The notes beneath the pieces are model-generated. The model did no database searches. It saw only the letters and a list, made by a program, of their open reading frames with translations, and was not told where the DNA came from. A stretch of 64,000 bases of DNA from Chloroflexi bacterium bin20. GTDB taxonomy: Bacteria > Chloroflexota > Anaerolineae > Aggregatilineales > Phototrophicaceae. Below, piece after piece: positions 51,143-60,089 of this stretch. Numbering within the stretch: position 1 is the first letter of the stretch; every line of letters starts with the position of its first letter. The stretch spans positions 57,448-121,447 of the forward strand of contig MPMG01000012.1 of the NCBI GenBank assembly GCA_002238485.1, in the 5' to 3' direction. The position numbers were made by a program, and so were the translations under genes.

Positions 51143-51916
51143 ATGACTAGCCGCCGCGTCTACACTGCTCGCGCCCTGGACGAGCCCGTCTGCATTGCGC
51201 TGGACGAAGCGATTGAAGCCATCCGCCACGGCGAGATGGACGATGAAGTCGGTTTGATGCGCTGGGGCAGCAATTACACATTTCTGGTCAATATCGTGCA
51301 TGACGATCTGCGGCTGCTGGCGATCTACAAACCCCGCGACGGCGAACGTCCGCTGTGGGACTTCCCCGATGGCACGCTCTGCCAGCGAGAAACCGCCGCT
51401 TATCTGACCGCCGAGGCGCTGGGCTGGTCGCTGGTGCCGCCGACCATGCTGCGCGCAGGCACACGCGGCCTTGGCTCTGTGCAACTTTTCATCGATCACA
51501 ACCCCGACGACCATTATTACAGCTTTGACAAAGCGCCTTTGCTGGAGCAACTGCGGCGCATGGCGGCGTTTGATGCCATCGCCAACAATGCCGATCGCAA
51601 AGGCGGTCATTGCCTGCTGGATGCCGATGGGCGCTTGTGGGGTATCGACCACGGCTTGACCTTCAACGCCAGCGACAAACTGCGCACCGTGATCTGGGAC
51701 TTCGCGGGAAGCGCCTTGCCAAAGCCTATCCAGGATGATCTTGCGCGCTTCTGCCGGCGGCTGGCGGATGAGAACGACGGCTATACACAGACGATGAGAG
51801 AGCTGCTGACAGGAAGCGAATGGCAGATGCTGCGCTGGCGAACTGAGGCGCTGCTGACAGACGGCATCTTCCCACTGCCCGGCGCGGGACCGAATCGTCC
51901 TTGGCCCGCGGTTTAA
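51143..51916 (+). CDS. SCO1664/TIGR03843-type protein with PI3/PI4-kinase-like fold
   Basis: 257 residues. The RWGSNYTFLVNI and AIYKPRDGERPLWDFP segments supply the nucleotide-binding region; FDAIANNADRKGGHCLLD and LWGIDHGLTFN are the catalytic and metal-binding loops of the family. The family is widespread in actinobacteria and also in Chloroflexota, without a known substrate. Its last 16 codons recur, decayed, at 52861-52907. Confidence 0.88.
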   Translation: MTSRRVYTARALDEPVCIALDEAIEAIRHGEMDDEVGLMRWGSNYTFLVNIVHDDLRLLAIYKPRDGERPLWDFPDGTLCQRETAAYLTAEALGWSLVPPTMLRAGTRGLGSVQLFIDHNPDDHYYSFDKAPLLEQLRRMAAFDAIANNADRKGGHCLLDADGRLWGIDHGLTFNASDKLRTVIWDFAGSALPKPIQDDLARFCRRLADENDGYTQTMRELLTGSEWQMLRWRTEALLTDGIFPLPGAGPNRPWPAV

Positions 51917-51948
51917 CAATTAGAATGACCTTTGAGAGAGAGGGCACG

Positions 51949-52683
51949 ATGCGCGGAATAGGGAGACTCCTGTTTGTCCTTTGCGCCTGCGCGATGGGCT
52001 GTTGGCTGGCTGCGGCGCAGGCTGCCCCAGAAGTTCAGACGATAAGCCGGCAAAGCGCCGATGCAGTTGATCTGGTCGCCGACTGGTATGCGGCGGCTCC
52101 TGGCGCGCCGATTGTCTTGTCGCTGCACATGCTCAACAGCCGGCGTTCGGCCTATGAGCCGCTGCTGCTGGATCTGCGCGCGGCTGGATACGCCGTATTG
52201 AATGTGGATATGCGCGGTCACGGCGACTCGGCTGGAGAGCGCGACTGGGATTCCGTTATTGCCGATGTCGGCGACTGGCTGGCTTGGTTGGAGGCGCAAG
52301 GGCAGCTGTCGGATGCTGGCGTGACGCTGCTGGGCGCGAGCATCGGCGCGAATGTCGCGATCATCGGCTGTGCGGAGCATGCAGCTTGTCGCGGCGCGAT
52401 TGCCTTGTCGCCGGGACTGGATTATCGCGGCACGCAACCCGAATCGGCCTTGGCGGAAAGATGGGCCGGTCGCGCGGCATTGCTGATCGCGGCGCAGGCA
52501 GACCGTGGCAGCGCAGACAGCGTGCGTCAACTATTCGCCAGCGCCGGCGGTGATGTAACGGCGCGCATCTTGCCCGGGCGGGCGCATGGCACGCGGCTCT
52601 TCGACAGCGATTACACTACAACCAGCCGCCTGTTGCTGCATTGGCTGGGCGAGCATCTGCCTGTTCCAAACAAAGACAGCTAG
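51949..52683 (+). CDS. Secreted alpha/beta hydrolase
   Basis: 244 residues from ATG 51949 behind GAGAGAGAGGG; a TAGAAT at 51921-51926 provides a promoter. A signal peptide (1-26, ending AAAQAAP) precedes an alpha/beta hydrolase domain: oxyanion DMRGHGDSAG, nucleophile elbow GASIGA, and the final His in GRAHGTRLF. It would act outside the membrane on an ester or peptide substrate. It lies between the kinase-like gene and a decayed copy of that gene's 3' end. Confidence 0.86.
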   Translation: MRGIGRLLFVLCACAMGCWLAAAQAAPEVQTISRQSADAVDLVADWYAAAPGAPIVLSLHMLNSRRSAYEPLLLDLRAAGYAVLNVDMRGHGDSAGERDWDSVIADVGDWLAWLEAQGQLSDAGVTLLGASIGANVAIIGCAEHAACRGAIALSPGLDYRGTQPESALAERWAGRAALLIAAQADRGSADSVRQLFASAGGDVTARILPGRAHGTRLFDSDYTTTSRLLLHWLGEHLPVPNKDS

Positions 52684-52860
52684 TCAGGCATACGCGGTCT
52701 CATCCATTGCCAGCCAGGTGGTGTGGACAGTTACTGTGCAGCAGTTTGTTAACCGTGGTCAAATCGGTCAGAAGGGGCGACTGCCAGTGTGAGTATCTCG
52801 GCGGTCAAGACGATGTGGTGTGTGAGACCGCTCGCGAATAAAATCTGTCGCTCAAATGCC

Positions 52861-52907
52861 ATCCCACTGCCCAGCGCGGGACCGGTCCGTCCATGGCCGC
52901 GGTGTAA
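52861..52907 (+). pseudogene. Degenerate duplicate of the 3' end of the SCO1664-type gene
   Basis: CCCACTGCCC, GCGCGGGACCG, CGTCC, TGGCC and GCGGT match 51871-51916 in order; about 39 of 46 positions agree by hand count, with one base deleted. Translated in the matching frame it gives PLPSAGPVRPWP against PLPGAGPNRPWP in the intact gene. It ends about 15 bp before the stop codon of the convergent OLD nuclease gene. Confidence 0.75.
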
Positions 52908-52921
52908 AACGTCGGATGTTG

Positions 52922-54778
52922 CTAAATCAGTAGCTTGCCTCGTAAATCGTCCTTTAGCTCTAATTCCAATCGCGGAACAAGGTGCTTAACCACCGTCACA
53001 AACAAGCTATGGAAATTACGGAAGTCGACGTCGTCAAATAGGTTTAGAGCGTTAACTAAATACGGCTTACCAGTGTCAATCAATTTGCGGTGTCTGGTAT
53101 CTATATGATTATTCTCAAGTAGAGTTTCGAGTTCTGTCTCCCCCACTTGGATTGGCCCCTTAGAGTTCTTCTTATTCAAATATGATGTCTTGGAAAATAG
53201 ACCGTTGATATCCATTTTATCAATTTCATTCAGACGTGCGTCTGAGAAATACCACTCGATCTCTAGATTATGGTTTTCCGCGTTTGGCTTACGATTGTAG
53301 AAAGGAGGAATGGGAAGTGTTAGGCACATTACATTATCGCCTATGGTGAGCTGCTTGAATAGACCGCGGCTATTGTCTCTTACAGCATGCTTTCGGTTAT
53401 TTTTGACATTGTCAAACCCTTTTAGCCCTTCTTGGTCATAGTCGAAGAGGGCGCACATGAGATTATGGTTTATGTCTATCCAAGCAAGAATTCGCGGGGG
53501 CAGCTTGGAGGCACCGCCTGCATCAACGATACTGAATGGCATACTGACACCGTAGAGACGTTGCCAAGCTTCCTCCAAAATACTCTTGTCAAACTTTCCT
53601 TCGACCAGTAGAGTTGGTTCTCTGAGACGTCTGATCTCATCTTGTAGACGCTTATTGTTTTCATCCTTCTCACGTAATGCTAGCCTCATCTGTGTGTCAA
53701 ATTTTCTGACAATCTGATACACGCCGAGTTCGTCAACCAATGACGGATTGTCTGCATCCGATTCATCGATGCAAGACACATCAATGTCAGTTACCAATTC
53801 CTCATAGCCTGTTCGTTCATACCTGCCCATTCTCTTGAATACTCGGAATATTGATGTTTGTTCGTCTCGCATGGCGAGGAAAGCTGGAGAATGTGTCGTC
53901 AAGAAAATCTGCGCATCGGAGGAATAGTGGGACCGAAGTCTGTCGGCCAGTTGTGTCGTCTTGATATACTCCAACGAATTCTCTGGTTCTTCAAAAGCCC
54001 AAAAGTAGAAGTCGGTGCGGGATTCCTTGCTCATGTACGAAAGAATCGCGGGCACGATCATGCTTTGGATGCCATCTCCGCGCATTCGTAGCGGTATGTC
54101 GCCCTGAGTGTGAAACGAGGCTGCTTCCAGAACTGTCAGCATGCTGCTAGGCATCTGCAATTCAATATCGAGATCAGTAACTTGTTTCAGGTTGCTTATC
54201 AAGATAGCACTGCTGTTGGCTAGCGTTGTGGACAATTCTCTGTTTGCAAGCGTCAATTTCTCGTTGGGCACATTTACAATTGATTTCGCAAGATCGCGAA
54301 TCAAGTGTCGATAGTATTCCGGCCCTCGAATCGCGGGTACGTAGAAGAACTTGCAGCGCTTTAGAAACTTTGATATTGAGCTTGTCTTGCGGCTATTTGT
54401 TATTGGTCCCCGTGAGTCGCCCCACGTTCTTAGTGGTTGTAGTAGCGTGTCTTTGTCCCAACTCATTTCAATCCAGAAGTATTCAGGCAAACTAGCATAT
54501 CGTTTAGGTGGACGGCGAAACGTGAGCTTGACCGATATATGTTTCCTCATGTGTGCGTTCTTTGAGTAGTATGTGTGAAAGGTGTTTGTGTCTCGCTCAA
54601 AATCAAGAGCGGTCTGCCAGTCGACTTGGTTGTTGAAGAAGAGATTCAGCACCTTGATGACATTGGACTTGCCGACGTCGTTCAAGCCTGAAAGCACATT
54701 GATGTCGGAGAGATTATCAATTACGAGCTTGTTGATGGAGCGGAAGTGATTGATTTCGATTTTCTGGATGTATTTCAT
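52922..54778 (-). CDS. OLD-family ATP-dependent nuclease (ABC-type ATPase plus TOPRIM)
   Basis: 618 residues. The ATPase part has Walker A GLNDVGKSN (31-39), Walker B FWAFEEPENS (~259-268) and the H-loop TTHSPAFL (~294-301). The TOPRIM domain has the catalytic Glu393 in LLVEGKFD and Asp446/Asp448 in LFDYDQEG. OLD proteins are nucleases used in phage exclusion. The GajB/UvrD-like helicase of Gabija is not adjacent, so it would be a single-gene class 1 type. The composition is strongly AT-rich compared with both neighbours. An extended -10 TGATACAAT lies ~40 bp upstream. Confidence 0.88.
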   Translation of the reverse strand: MKYIQKIEINHFRSINKLVIDNLSDINVLSGLNDVGKSNVIKVLNLFFNNQVDWQTALDFERDTNTFHTYYSKNAHMRKHISVKLTFRRPPKRYASLPEYFWIEMSWDKDTLLQPLRTWGDSRGPITNSRKTSSISKFLKRCKFFYVPAIRGPEYYRHLIRDLAKSIVNVPNEKLTLANRELSTTLANSSAILISNLKQVTDLDIELQMPSSMLTVLEAASFHTQGDIPLRMRGDGIQSMIVPAILSYMSKESRTDFYFWAFEEPENSLEYIKTTQLADRLRSHYSSDAQIFLTTHSPAFLAMRDEQTSIFRVFKRMGRYERTGYEELVTDIDVSCIDESDADNPSLVDELGVYQIVRKFDTQMRLALREKDENNKRLQDEIRRLREPTLLVEGKFDKSILEEAWQRLYGVSMPFSIVDAGGASKLPPRILAWIDINHNLMCALFDYDQEGLKGFDNVKNNRKHAVRDNSRGLFKQLTIGDNVMCLTLPIPPFYNRKPNAENHNLEIEWYFSDARLNEIDKMDINGLFSKTSYLNKKNSKGPIQVGETELETLLENNHIDTRHRKLIDTGKPYLVNALNLFDDVDFRNFHSLFVTVVKHLVPRLELELKDDLRGKLLI

Positions 54779-54814
54779 TTTCGCCCGATCGGAACTCAGC
54801 GAATTCAGTTGCCT

Positions 54815-54823
54815 ATTGTATCA
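54815..54823 (-). promoter_or_regulatory. Extended -10 of the OLD nuclease gene
   Basis: On the minus strand TGATACAAT (54823-54815), 36 bp before the ATG at 54778. Confidence 0.5.
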
Positions 54824-54888
54824 GAACTAACTTTCGATTCGTAGTGTTGTTCGGATTTAAGCGCGTCTCTTGGCTCGGCGGCGTGTGT

Positions 54889-54894
54889 TATACT
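54889..54894 (+). promoter_or_regulatory. -10 box of the GH5 gene
   Basis: TATACT, 32 bp before the ATG at 54927; no convincing -35. Confidence 0.4.
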
Positions 54895-54926
54895 CACCGT
54901 GTGTGACTTGACAGCGGGGACAGCGC

Positions 54927-56894
54927 ATGCCCATCACTGCGGCGGGACGATTCTTCACAGACGAGACGGGACGGCGGCGCATTCTGCACGGCGTCAACCT
55001 CAGCGGCGCGAGCAAAGTCCCCACCCAGCCGCCCGGCGCTACGCACCTGCCCGACAGCCTGGACGACCCGCGCAATGTGTCCTTCATCGGGCGGCCCTTC
55101 CCGCTGGATGAAGCTGACGAACACTTCGCCCGGCTCAAGCACTGGGGGCTGGACTTCCTGCGCTTTATCGTAACCTGGGAGGCTTTGGCGCATGAAGGAG
55201 CGGGCTGCATCGACGAAGCCTACCTCGATTATCTGCAAGCCGTGCTGGAAAAAGCCCATGCGCACGATTTTCTGGTGTTTATCGACCCGCACCAGGATGT
55301 GTGGAGTCGGTTTTGCGGCGGCGACGGCGCGCCGGTCTGGACATTCGAGGCGGTTGGCTTGGACATTGAGCGCTTCAGCGAAACCGGCGCGGCGCTGCTG
55401 CATCAAAAGCAGCCCGATACCTTCCCGCAGTTGATGTGGGCGAACAACTATTATCGTTACGCCTGCTTCACGATGTTCACGCTCTTCTTTGGCGGGCGAG
55501 AATTTGCGCCGCAACTGCAAGTGGACGGGCAAAATATCCAGGATTATCTGCAGGGGCACTATTGCGCGGCTTATTCGGCGCTGGCGCGGCGCTTGCGCGA
55601 CCTGCCCAATCTGCTGGGCTTCGGCAGCATGAACGAGCCTTCGGGCGGCTTGCTGGGCGTGCCCGACTTGCGCAGCAACGATCATTCGCTCTTCAAACTG
55701 GGTGTCATGCCCACGCCGGCGCAGGCGATCTTCCTTGCCAATGGCTTCGCGCAAGACTGCCTGGACTTTGGCATGCCGCTGGTCGACCGGCTGCCCGGGC
55801 AGACAAAACCAGCCCGCATCGATCCACAGGGCGCGACTGTCTGGCGCGATGGCGTGGACGATGTCTGGCTGGCGCAGGGCATCTGGGATGTGGACGGCGC
55901 TGGACAGCCGCGCATGCTGCGACCTGGGCACTTCGCGCGCGCCGACTTTCTGGGTGATTTTTTGAAGCCCTTTGCCGAGCGCTTTGCCAGCGCCATCCAT
56001 GCCGAAATGCCGGACGCGCAGATCTTCATCGAAGCCGAGCCGATGGGTCCGCCGCCAAAATTTGACCATATTGACAAACTGGTCTATGCGCCGCACTTCT
56101 ATGATGGCGTTACGCTCTTTACGCGCCGCTTCCATCCGCAGCTCAATTTCGATTTCTTCAGCATGCGCCCCCTGCTGGGCGAGTCGCAGATTCGCAACCA
56201 CCTACAAAAAGAGCTGGGCAAGTTCCGCCACTATGCCGATGAGGCCCTGGGCGAATTGCCCATCGTGATCGGCGAGGTGGGCATCCCTTTCGACCTGAAC
56301 GGCGGCAGCGCCTTCAAAAGCGGCGATTTCTCGCGGCAGGCGCAGGCCCTGGATTACAGCTTGCGCGCGCTGGACGACCATCTCTACAGCTACACGCTCT
56401 GGAATTACACACCTGACAACAGCAATGAACGCGGCGACCAGTGGAATGGCGAAGATTTGTCCATCTTCAGCCGCGACCAGCAAGCCGACCCCGCCGATAT
56501 CAACTCGGGTGGGCGCGGACTTTTGGCATTTGTCCGTCCCTATGCCAGGAAGGTGGCGGGCGATCCGCAGAGCATGCGCTACGATCAAGCGCGTGGCATA
56601 TTCACTTTCAGCTTTCGGCATGACAGCGCCATCAGCGAGCCGACCGAGCTATTTGTGCCCAACTTGCCCTTTCCAGCCGGCTACCGCGTCGAGGTGAGCG
56701 ATGGCGAATTCGAGGTCGATCTCGAGGCGCAGCGGGTGCTGTATCGGCACAGCGACAAGGACATGCCGCATATGATCCGCATCGTGTCCAAGGCGCTGGC
56801 GCCTGAAGAGCTTTCGCCCTGGGGCAAGCTGGCGATCGTGGCGGCGGTTACGCTGGTCGTGCTGGCGCTGCTGCGGCGGATTTTGCGGAGGTAG
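54927..56894 (+). CDS. GH5-like glycosidase with C-terminal membrane anchor
   Basis: 655 residues with a TIM barrel and a C-terminal beta domain. The acid/base Glu is in GFGSMNEPSGG and the nucleophile Glu in IVIGEVGIPFD; FIDPHQDVWSRFCGGDGAP at beta-3/4 is typical of the endoglycoceramidase/steryl-beta-glucosidase branch of GH5. No signal peptide is visible, and one membrane segment (about 630-648) lies at the very end, so it is probably tail-anchored facing the cytoplasm and may act on membrane glycolipids. The GmrSD gene converges on it 34 bp later. Confidence 0.87.
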   Translation: MPITAAGRFFTDETGRRRILHGVNLSGASKVPTQPPGATHLPDSLDDPRNVSFIGRPFPLDEADEHFARLKHWGLDFLRFIVTWEALAHEGAGCIDEAYLDYLQAVLEKAHAHDFLVFIDPHQDVWSRFCGGDGAPVWTFEAVGLDIERFSETGAALLHQKQPDTFPQLMWANNYYRYACFTMFTLFFGGREFAPQLQVDGQNIQDYLQGHYCAAYSALARRLRDLPNLLGFGSMNEPSGGLLGVPDLRSNDHSLFKLGVMPTPAQAIFLANGFAQDCLDFGMPLVDRLPGQTKPARIDPQGATVWRDGVDDVWLAQGIWDVDGAGQPRMLRPGHFARADFLGDFLKPFAERFASAIHAEMPDAQIFIEAEPMGPPPKFDHIDKLVYAPHFYDGVTLFTRRFHPQLNFDFFSMRPLLGESQIRNHLQKELGKFRHYADEALGELPIVIGEVGIPFDLNGGSAFKSGDFSRQAQALDYSLRALDDHLYSYTLWNYTPDNSNERGDQWNGEDLSIFSRDQQADPADINSGGRGLLAFVRPYARKVAGDPQSMRYDQARGIFTFSFRHDSAISEPTELFVPNLPFPAGYRVEVSDGEFEVDLEAQRVLYRHSDKDMPHMIRIVSKALAPEELSPWGKLAIVAAVTLVVLALLRRILRR

Positions 56895-56928
56895 GCTTTA
56901 CGAATGGCACTGCCGCCGATAGTCCAGA

Positions 56929-58677
56929 CTAATTGAGTTCGGGTCGGCGCCAGATCTTCACAAACTGAGCCGCCATTTGTTTCGCTCGTTGCAGTATCTC
57001 GCGCTCTGTCCATGTTTCCTGACTAAGCACAAAGGTGTTGAGTTCGAGATGGCTGCCCGAACCGTGCTTTTGGTATTCGCGCTTTTTGTCCGCGAATGAA
57101 CGCGCCGCCAACTCACTGTTGTAACCGCTAAGCGTCAGGTTGCCTATCGCATCCAGGTATTTCTTGCGAATGCTCAGCGCGTCAGCGCCCAGCGTTTCGT
57201 CCCACTCTTTTGTCGGCTGCTGAGGCATGATGTGCTCAATCTGGATCTTTTTTGGATCGCTCAAGTCTACCATCTCCTTGTGTCCATAGTTCTTTTCCAA
57301 CTCGGTGAGAATTAGGCGAGTTTTCTTGGGTTCGCGCCGATAGATGGGAAAGCTCATCAATATCTCGATCACCTCTGCGTCATTGGGCCATTCGCGCTTG
57401 GCAAAGAACTTGTAAAGCGACTCCAGATCGCTGGCTTCATCACTGGCCTGGGCGAAGTCCAACCCGTAGCCTCTTGTCCGCAATCTAAGCAAGGAGCGTC
57501 GAATTACGAAACTTTCCATGGCGTTGAGCATGGCCAGGAAGGTAGACTTGTTAATATGGGCTGCGGAGCTTGCATTTTCATATCTAGCGTACAAAGACAT
57601 GACAAAGGGAATCGCTGTTGTCGCGTCCAACATTCCAAAGCGTTCGAATGCTTCTCGCAGTAGGGAGTCGTGTTCGTATTGCGGGTGGACGATACGACGG
57701 TAGTATTGCGCGTACCTGGATTGATCGGCTGCCAATATACGCAGAGAATGATAGTTGTCGACACTTGGTCTGTGCTTCGCTGTATACGCCTGCATCTCCT
57801 TCTTATATGCAGCGTAGACTAACCGTTTTGCGAAGTATCCGCGTTTGTTGATCAAATACCGGTAGTAAAAGTCTTCCAACTCTCTATTGTCAAGTTTCTC
57901 AGTTATTGAGTCTGTAAACTGCTGTTCAAAAGGCTCCCACTCTTTGTTAAAGAAGGCGCTTTGCGCAAATGCTTGGTCATTGACTGGAATATGCATGAGC
58001 ACATAATTTCGTATCAAGTCAGATACCAACAGCTTGGTTCCTGTTGAATTCATGCTCTCGTATATTTTGGTTGGGTCGTCGTTGCTTTCCAGGCTGATAG
58101 AAACCATCTTGAGCCGTGTTTTGAGCGTGCTGAATAGGTCATTCAGATAGTTGAATGCGTTCTCTTCATCGTCCGGCAGATCTCGCCTTATCTCAGTCAT
58201 AAAGAACTTGAAAGTCTTCACCAACTGTTCTTTGTTGTCATCCGAGCCTATTCTGTCTTCAATCACCTTTACGAATGTTTCCCTGTCTTGAGAACGTAGA
58301 ATCAGCTTATATTCGACATCGCCTCGTGTTGTATTGAACGACAAATAACTGTTTATTGATAACTCTAGCGCTTTCAACTTTCGCCGCCTAGCAAGGTTGC
58401 GCAGCGCACATAATATCATTGACAGTGTAGCCAGGCGTTGCTGTCCATCAATGACCAAGTATTGCTCTATGTCATACGGCAGAGTGTTTTGGTCGACGAT
58501 TATCGGTCCTAAAAAATGCTCATAACCCTTGTCCGCTTCCTCTGTGAGCGCTTGAATATCGGTCCAAAGCGCTTGCCAGTCCTTCTTAGTCCATGAATAC
58601 ATCCTCTGATAGACAGGGATGACATGTCGCCGTTCGCCAGTCAGTATATCACTGAGAGTAACCTTCTTCGTATGCAT
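56929..58677 (-). CDS. GmrSD-type (DUF262-DUF1524) modification-dependent restriction enzyme
   Basis: 582 residues with GAGGA before the ATG. The N-terminal DUF262/GmrS part has IPVYQR (20-25) and the DGQQR nucleotide-binding motif (77-81). The C-terminal DUF1524/GmrD part has an HNH-like site: IEHIMPQ with His482 and IGNLTLSGYN with Asn513. Such fusions cut DNA that carries modified, often glucosylated, cytosines, using NTP. AT-rich compared with the GH5 gene next to it. Confidence 0.92.
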   Translation of the reverse strand: MHTKKVTLSDILTGERRHVIPVYQRMYSWTKKDWQALWTDIQALTEEADKGYEHFLGPIIVDQNTLPYDIEQYLVIDGQQRLATLSMILCALRNLARRRKLKALELSINSYLSFNTTRGDVEYKLILRSQDRETFVKVIEDRIGSDDNKEQLVKTFKFFMTEIRRDLPDDEENAFNYLNDLFSTLKTRLKMVSISLESNDDPTKIYESMNSTGTKLLVSDLIRNYVLMHIPVNDQAFAQSAFFNKEWEPFEQQFTDSITEKLDNRELEDFYYRYLINKRGYFAKRLVYAAYKKEMQAYTAKHRPSVDNYHSLRILAADQSRYAQYYRRIVHPQYEHDSLLREAFERFGMLDATTAIPFVMSLYARYENASSAAHINKSTFLAMLNAMESFVIRRSLLRLRTRGYGLDFAQASDEASDLESLYKFFAKREWPNDAEVIEILMSFPIYRREPKKTRLILTELEKNYGHKEMVDLSDPKKIQIEHIMPQQPTKEWDETLGADALSIRKKYLDAIGNLTLSGYNSELAARSFADKKREYQKHGSGSHLELNTFVLSQETWTEREILQRAKQMAAQFVKIWRRPELN

Positions 58678-58795
58678 GGCAATTCCTCAACGGCTTCTAT
58701 CTTGTTAGCATTATTGTAGCTGGGGCGCGGCGCTTGTACAATGTAAGCGTGCAAAAGATCCTGCGCCGAAAGTAAGGGGCAGACAGGAGGCGTCC

Positions 58796-59365
58796 ATGAA
58801 TGAGACGGAAACACAACTTGCATTGAGATACATAAGGGCTGAACTGCCAGATTTGCAACGGCAGCGCATAGTCTTACGCGCCAACTTGACGCTCGAGGCG
58901 CTCTTCTGTAGCGTAAATCCATATCATTTGCGAGCGACTTACAATGTCGTTCCTTGCCTGATGAGCCATGTCTACGAACGGTATACAGTGGAATGCGACG
59001 AGCAACTGTTTGCAGAGCTTCTGCAAGGCGCAGCCAGCTATGTTTCTCGTGAATTATCCTGTTGTCATTCAATCGAAAATGGCAGCAGCGATCTGCACGA
59101 GAAAGCCGCATTTACGCGCCTGGGCATTCACATGCCGCACAAGGGTATCATCGACCTATTTGCCTATGTGACCCTGCCGCATCGCGCCGAACTGGCTGCC
59201 CAGCACGACCGCAACCTCACCAGATTGATGCGGCAATTCTATCAGCAGTTATGCACGGACGATGCCGCAATTGATTGGCAGCGGCTGATTCGATTCATTT
59301 CCAAAAGCGACTCCCTCATCAATGCAAACACACAGCTTCTTACCAACCAAAGGACAGCCCCATGA
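58796..59365 (+). CDS. Hypothetical protein
   Basis: 189 residues with AGGAGG five bases before the ATG. Mostly helical, with several Cys/His (SRELSCCHSIENG), no membrane segment and no motif I recognise. The stop overlaps the nitroreductase start by 4 bp. It begins 118 bp from the divergent GmrSD start, so it may be an accessory to that defence locus, or simply the first gene of the next operon. Confidence 0.7.
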   Translation: MNETETQLALRYIRAELPDLQRQRIVLRANLTLEALFCSVNPYHLRATYNVVPCLMSHVYERYTVECDEQLFAELLQGAASYVSRELSCCHSIENGSSDLHEKAAFTRLGIHMPHKGIIDLFAYVTLPHRAELAAQHDRNLTRLMRQFYQQLCTDDAAIDWQRLIRFISKSDSLINANTQLLTNQRTAP

Positions 59366-60009
59366 ACTTCGACCTAGCTTCTGTCGACTACATCCTCGAG
59401 ACGACGCGCAGCGTGCGCAAGCGGCTCGACTTGCAACGACCCGTCCCCCGCGACACCGTCATGCGCTGCCTCGAAATCGCCATCCAGGCGCCCACCGGCA
59501 GCAATTCGCAGGGCTGGAAGTGGCTGGTGCTGACTGATGCCGACAAAAAAGCCAAAATCGGCGAATACTACCGCGAATCCTGGTATGCCTATGCCCGCAA
59601 TGTGGGACGCGGCGCGAGCGACAGCCAGCCATCCGAGCAGATGCAGCGCGTCATCAGCAGCGCGCGTTATCTGGCCGACCACATGGGCGAAGTGCCGATG
59701 ATGATCTTCCCCTGTGTGCAGGGGCGGGCGGCCGACAGCAGTCCCGCCGTCAACGCGGGCTTGTATGGCTCGATCATACCGGCTGCCTGGTCGCTGATGC
59801 TGGCATTGCGGGCGCGGGGCATCGGCGCGGCCTGGACGACCCTGCACCTGAGCTATGAAAGCGAATGCAACGCAATCCTGGGCATCCCCGACGATGTGAC
59901 GACGGCGGCGCTGCTGCCAGTCGCCTTCTTCACGGGCGATACCTTCCAAAAAGCCAAACGCGTCCCTGCCAGCCAGTTGACCTACTGGGAGAGCTGGGGC
60001 GAGTCGTGA
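59362..60009 (+). CDS. Nitroreductase-family FMN oxidoreductase
   Basis: 215 residues from ATG 59362, with AAAGGA seven bases upstream. The FMN-binding TTRSVRKRLD at the start, APTGSNSQGWKWLVL, and the later LALRARGIGAAWTTL with LGIPDDV are the nitroreductase pattern. It reduces nitro or quinone compounds with NAD(P)H; a natural substrate cannot be given. Confidence 0.9.
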   Translation: MNFDLASVDYILETTRSVRKRLDLQRPVPRDTVMRCLEIAIQAPTGSNSQGWKWLVLTDADKKAKIGEYYRESWYAYARNVGRGASDSQPSEQMQRVISSARYLADHMGEVPMMIFPCVQGRAADSSPAVNAGLYGSIIPAAWSLMLALRARGIGAAWTTLHLSYESECNAILGIPDDVTTAALLPVAFFTGDTFQKAKRVPASQLTYWESWGES

Positions 60010-60020
60010 ACGGCGAAAGT

Positions 60021-60048
60021 TTGCGCAACACCAATTGTTCTGTATAGT
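60021..60048 (+). promoter_or_regulatory. Promoter of the methyltransferase gene
   Basis: TTGCGC (60021-60026), 16-bp spacer, TATAGT (60043-60048), 41 bp before the ATG at 60090. Confidence 0.45.
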
Positions 60049-60089
60049 TAAACTGCAACACAGAAGCATCATCACGGGCTGGATGCGCA

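Noticed and set aside
50660..51919. 419-residue minus-strand open frame opposite the EEP and SCO1664-type genes
   Set aside because: Both plus-strand genes have full catalytic motif sets, and this frame spans the gap between them without a domain.
52684..52860. Small open frames between the alpha/beta hydrolase and OLD genes
   Set aside because: They lack ribosome sites and conserved sequence; the stretch looks like decaying intergenic DNA that ends in the duplicated gene fragment.
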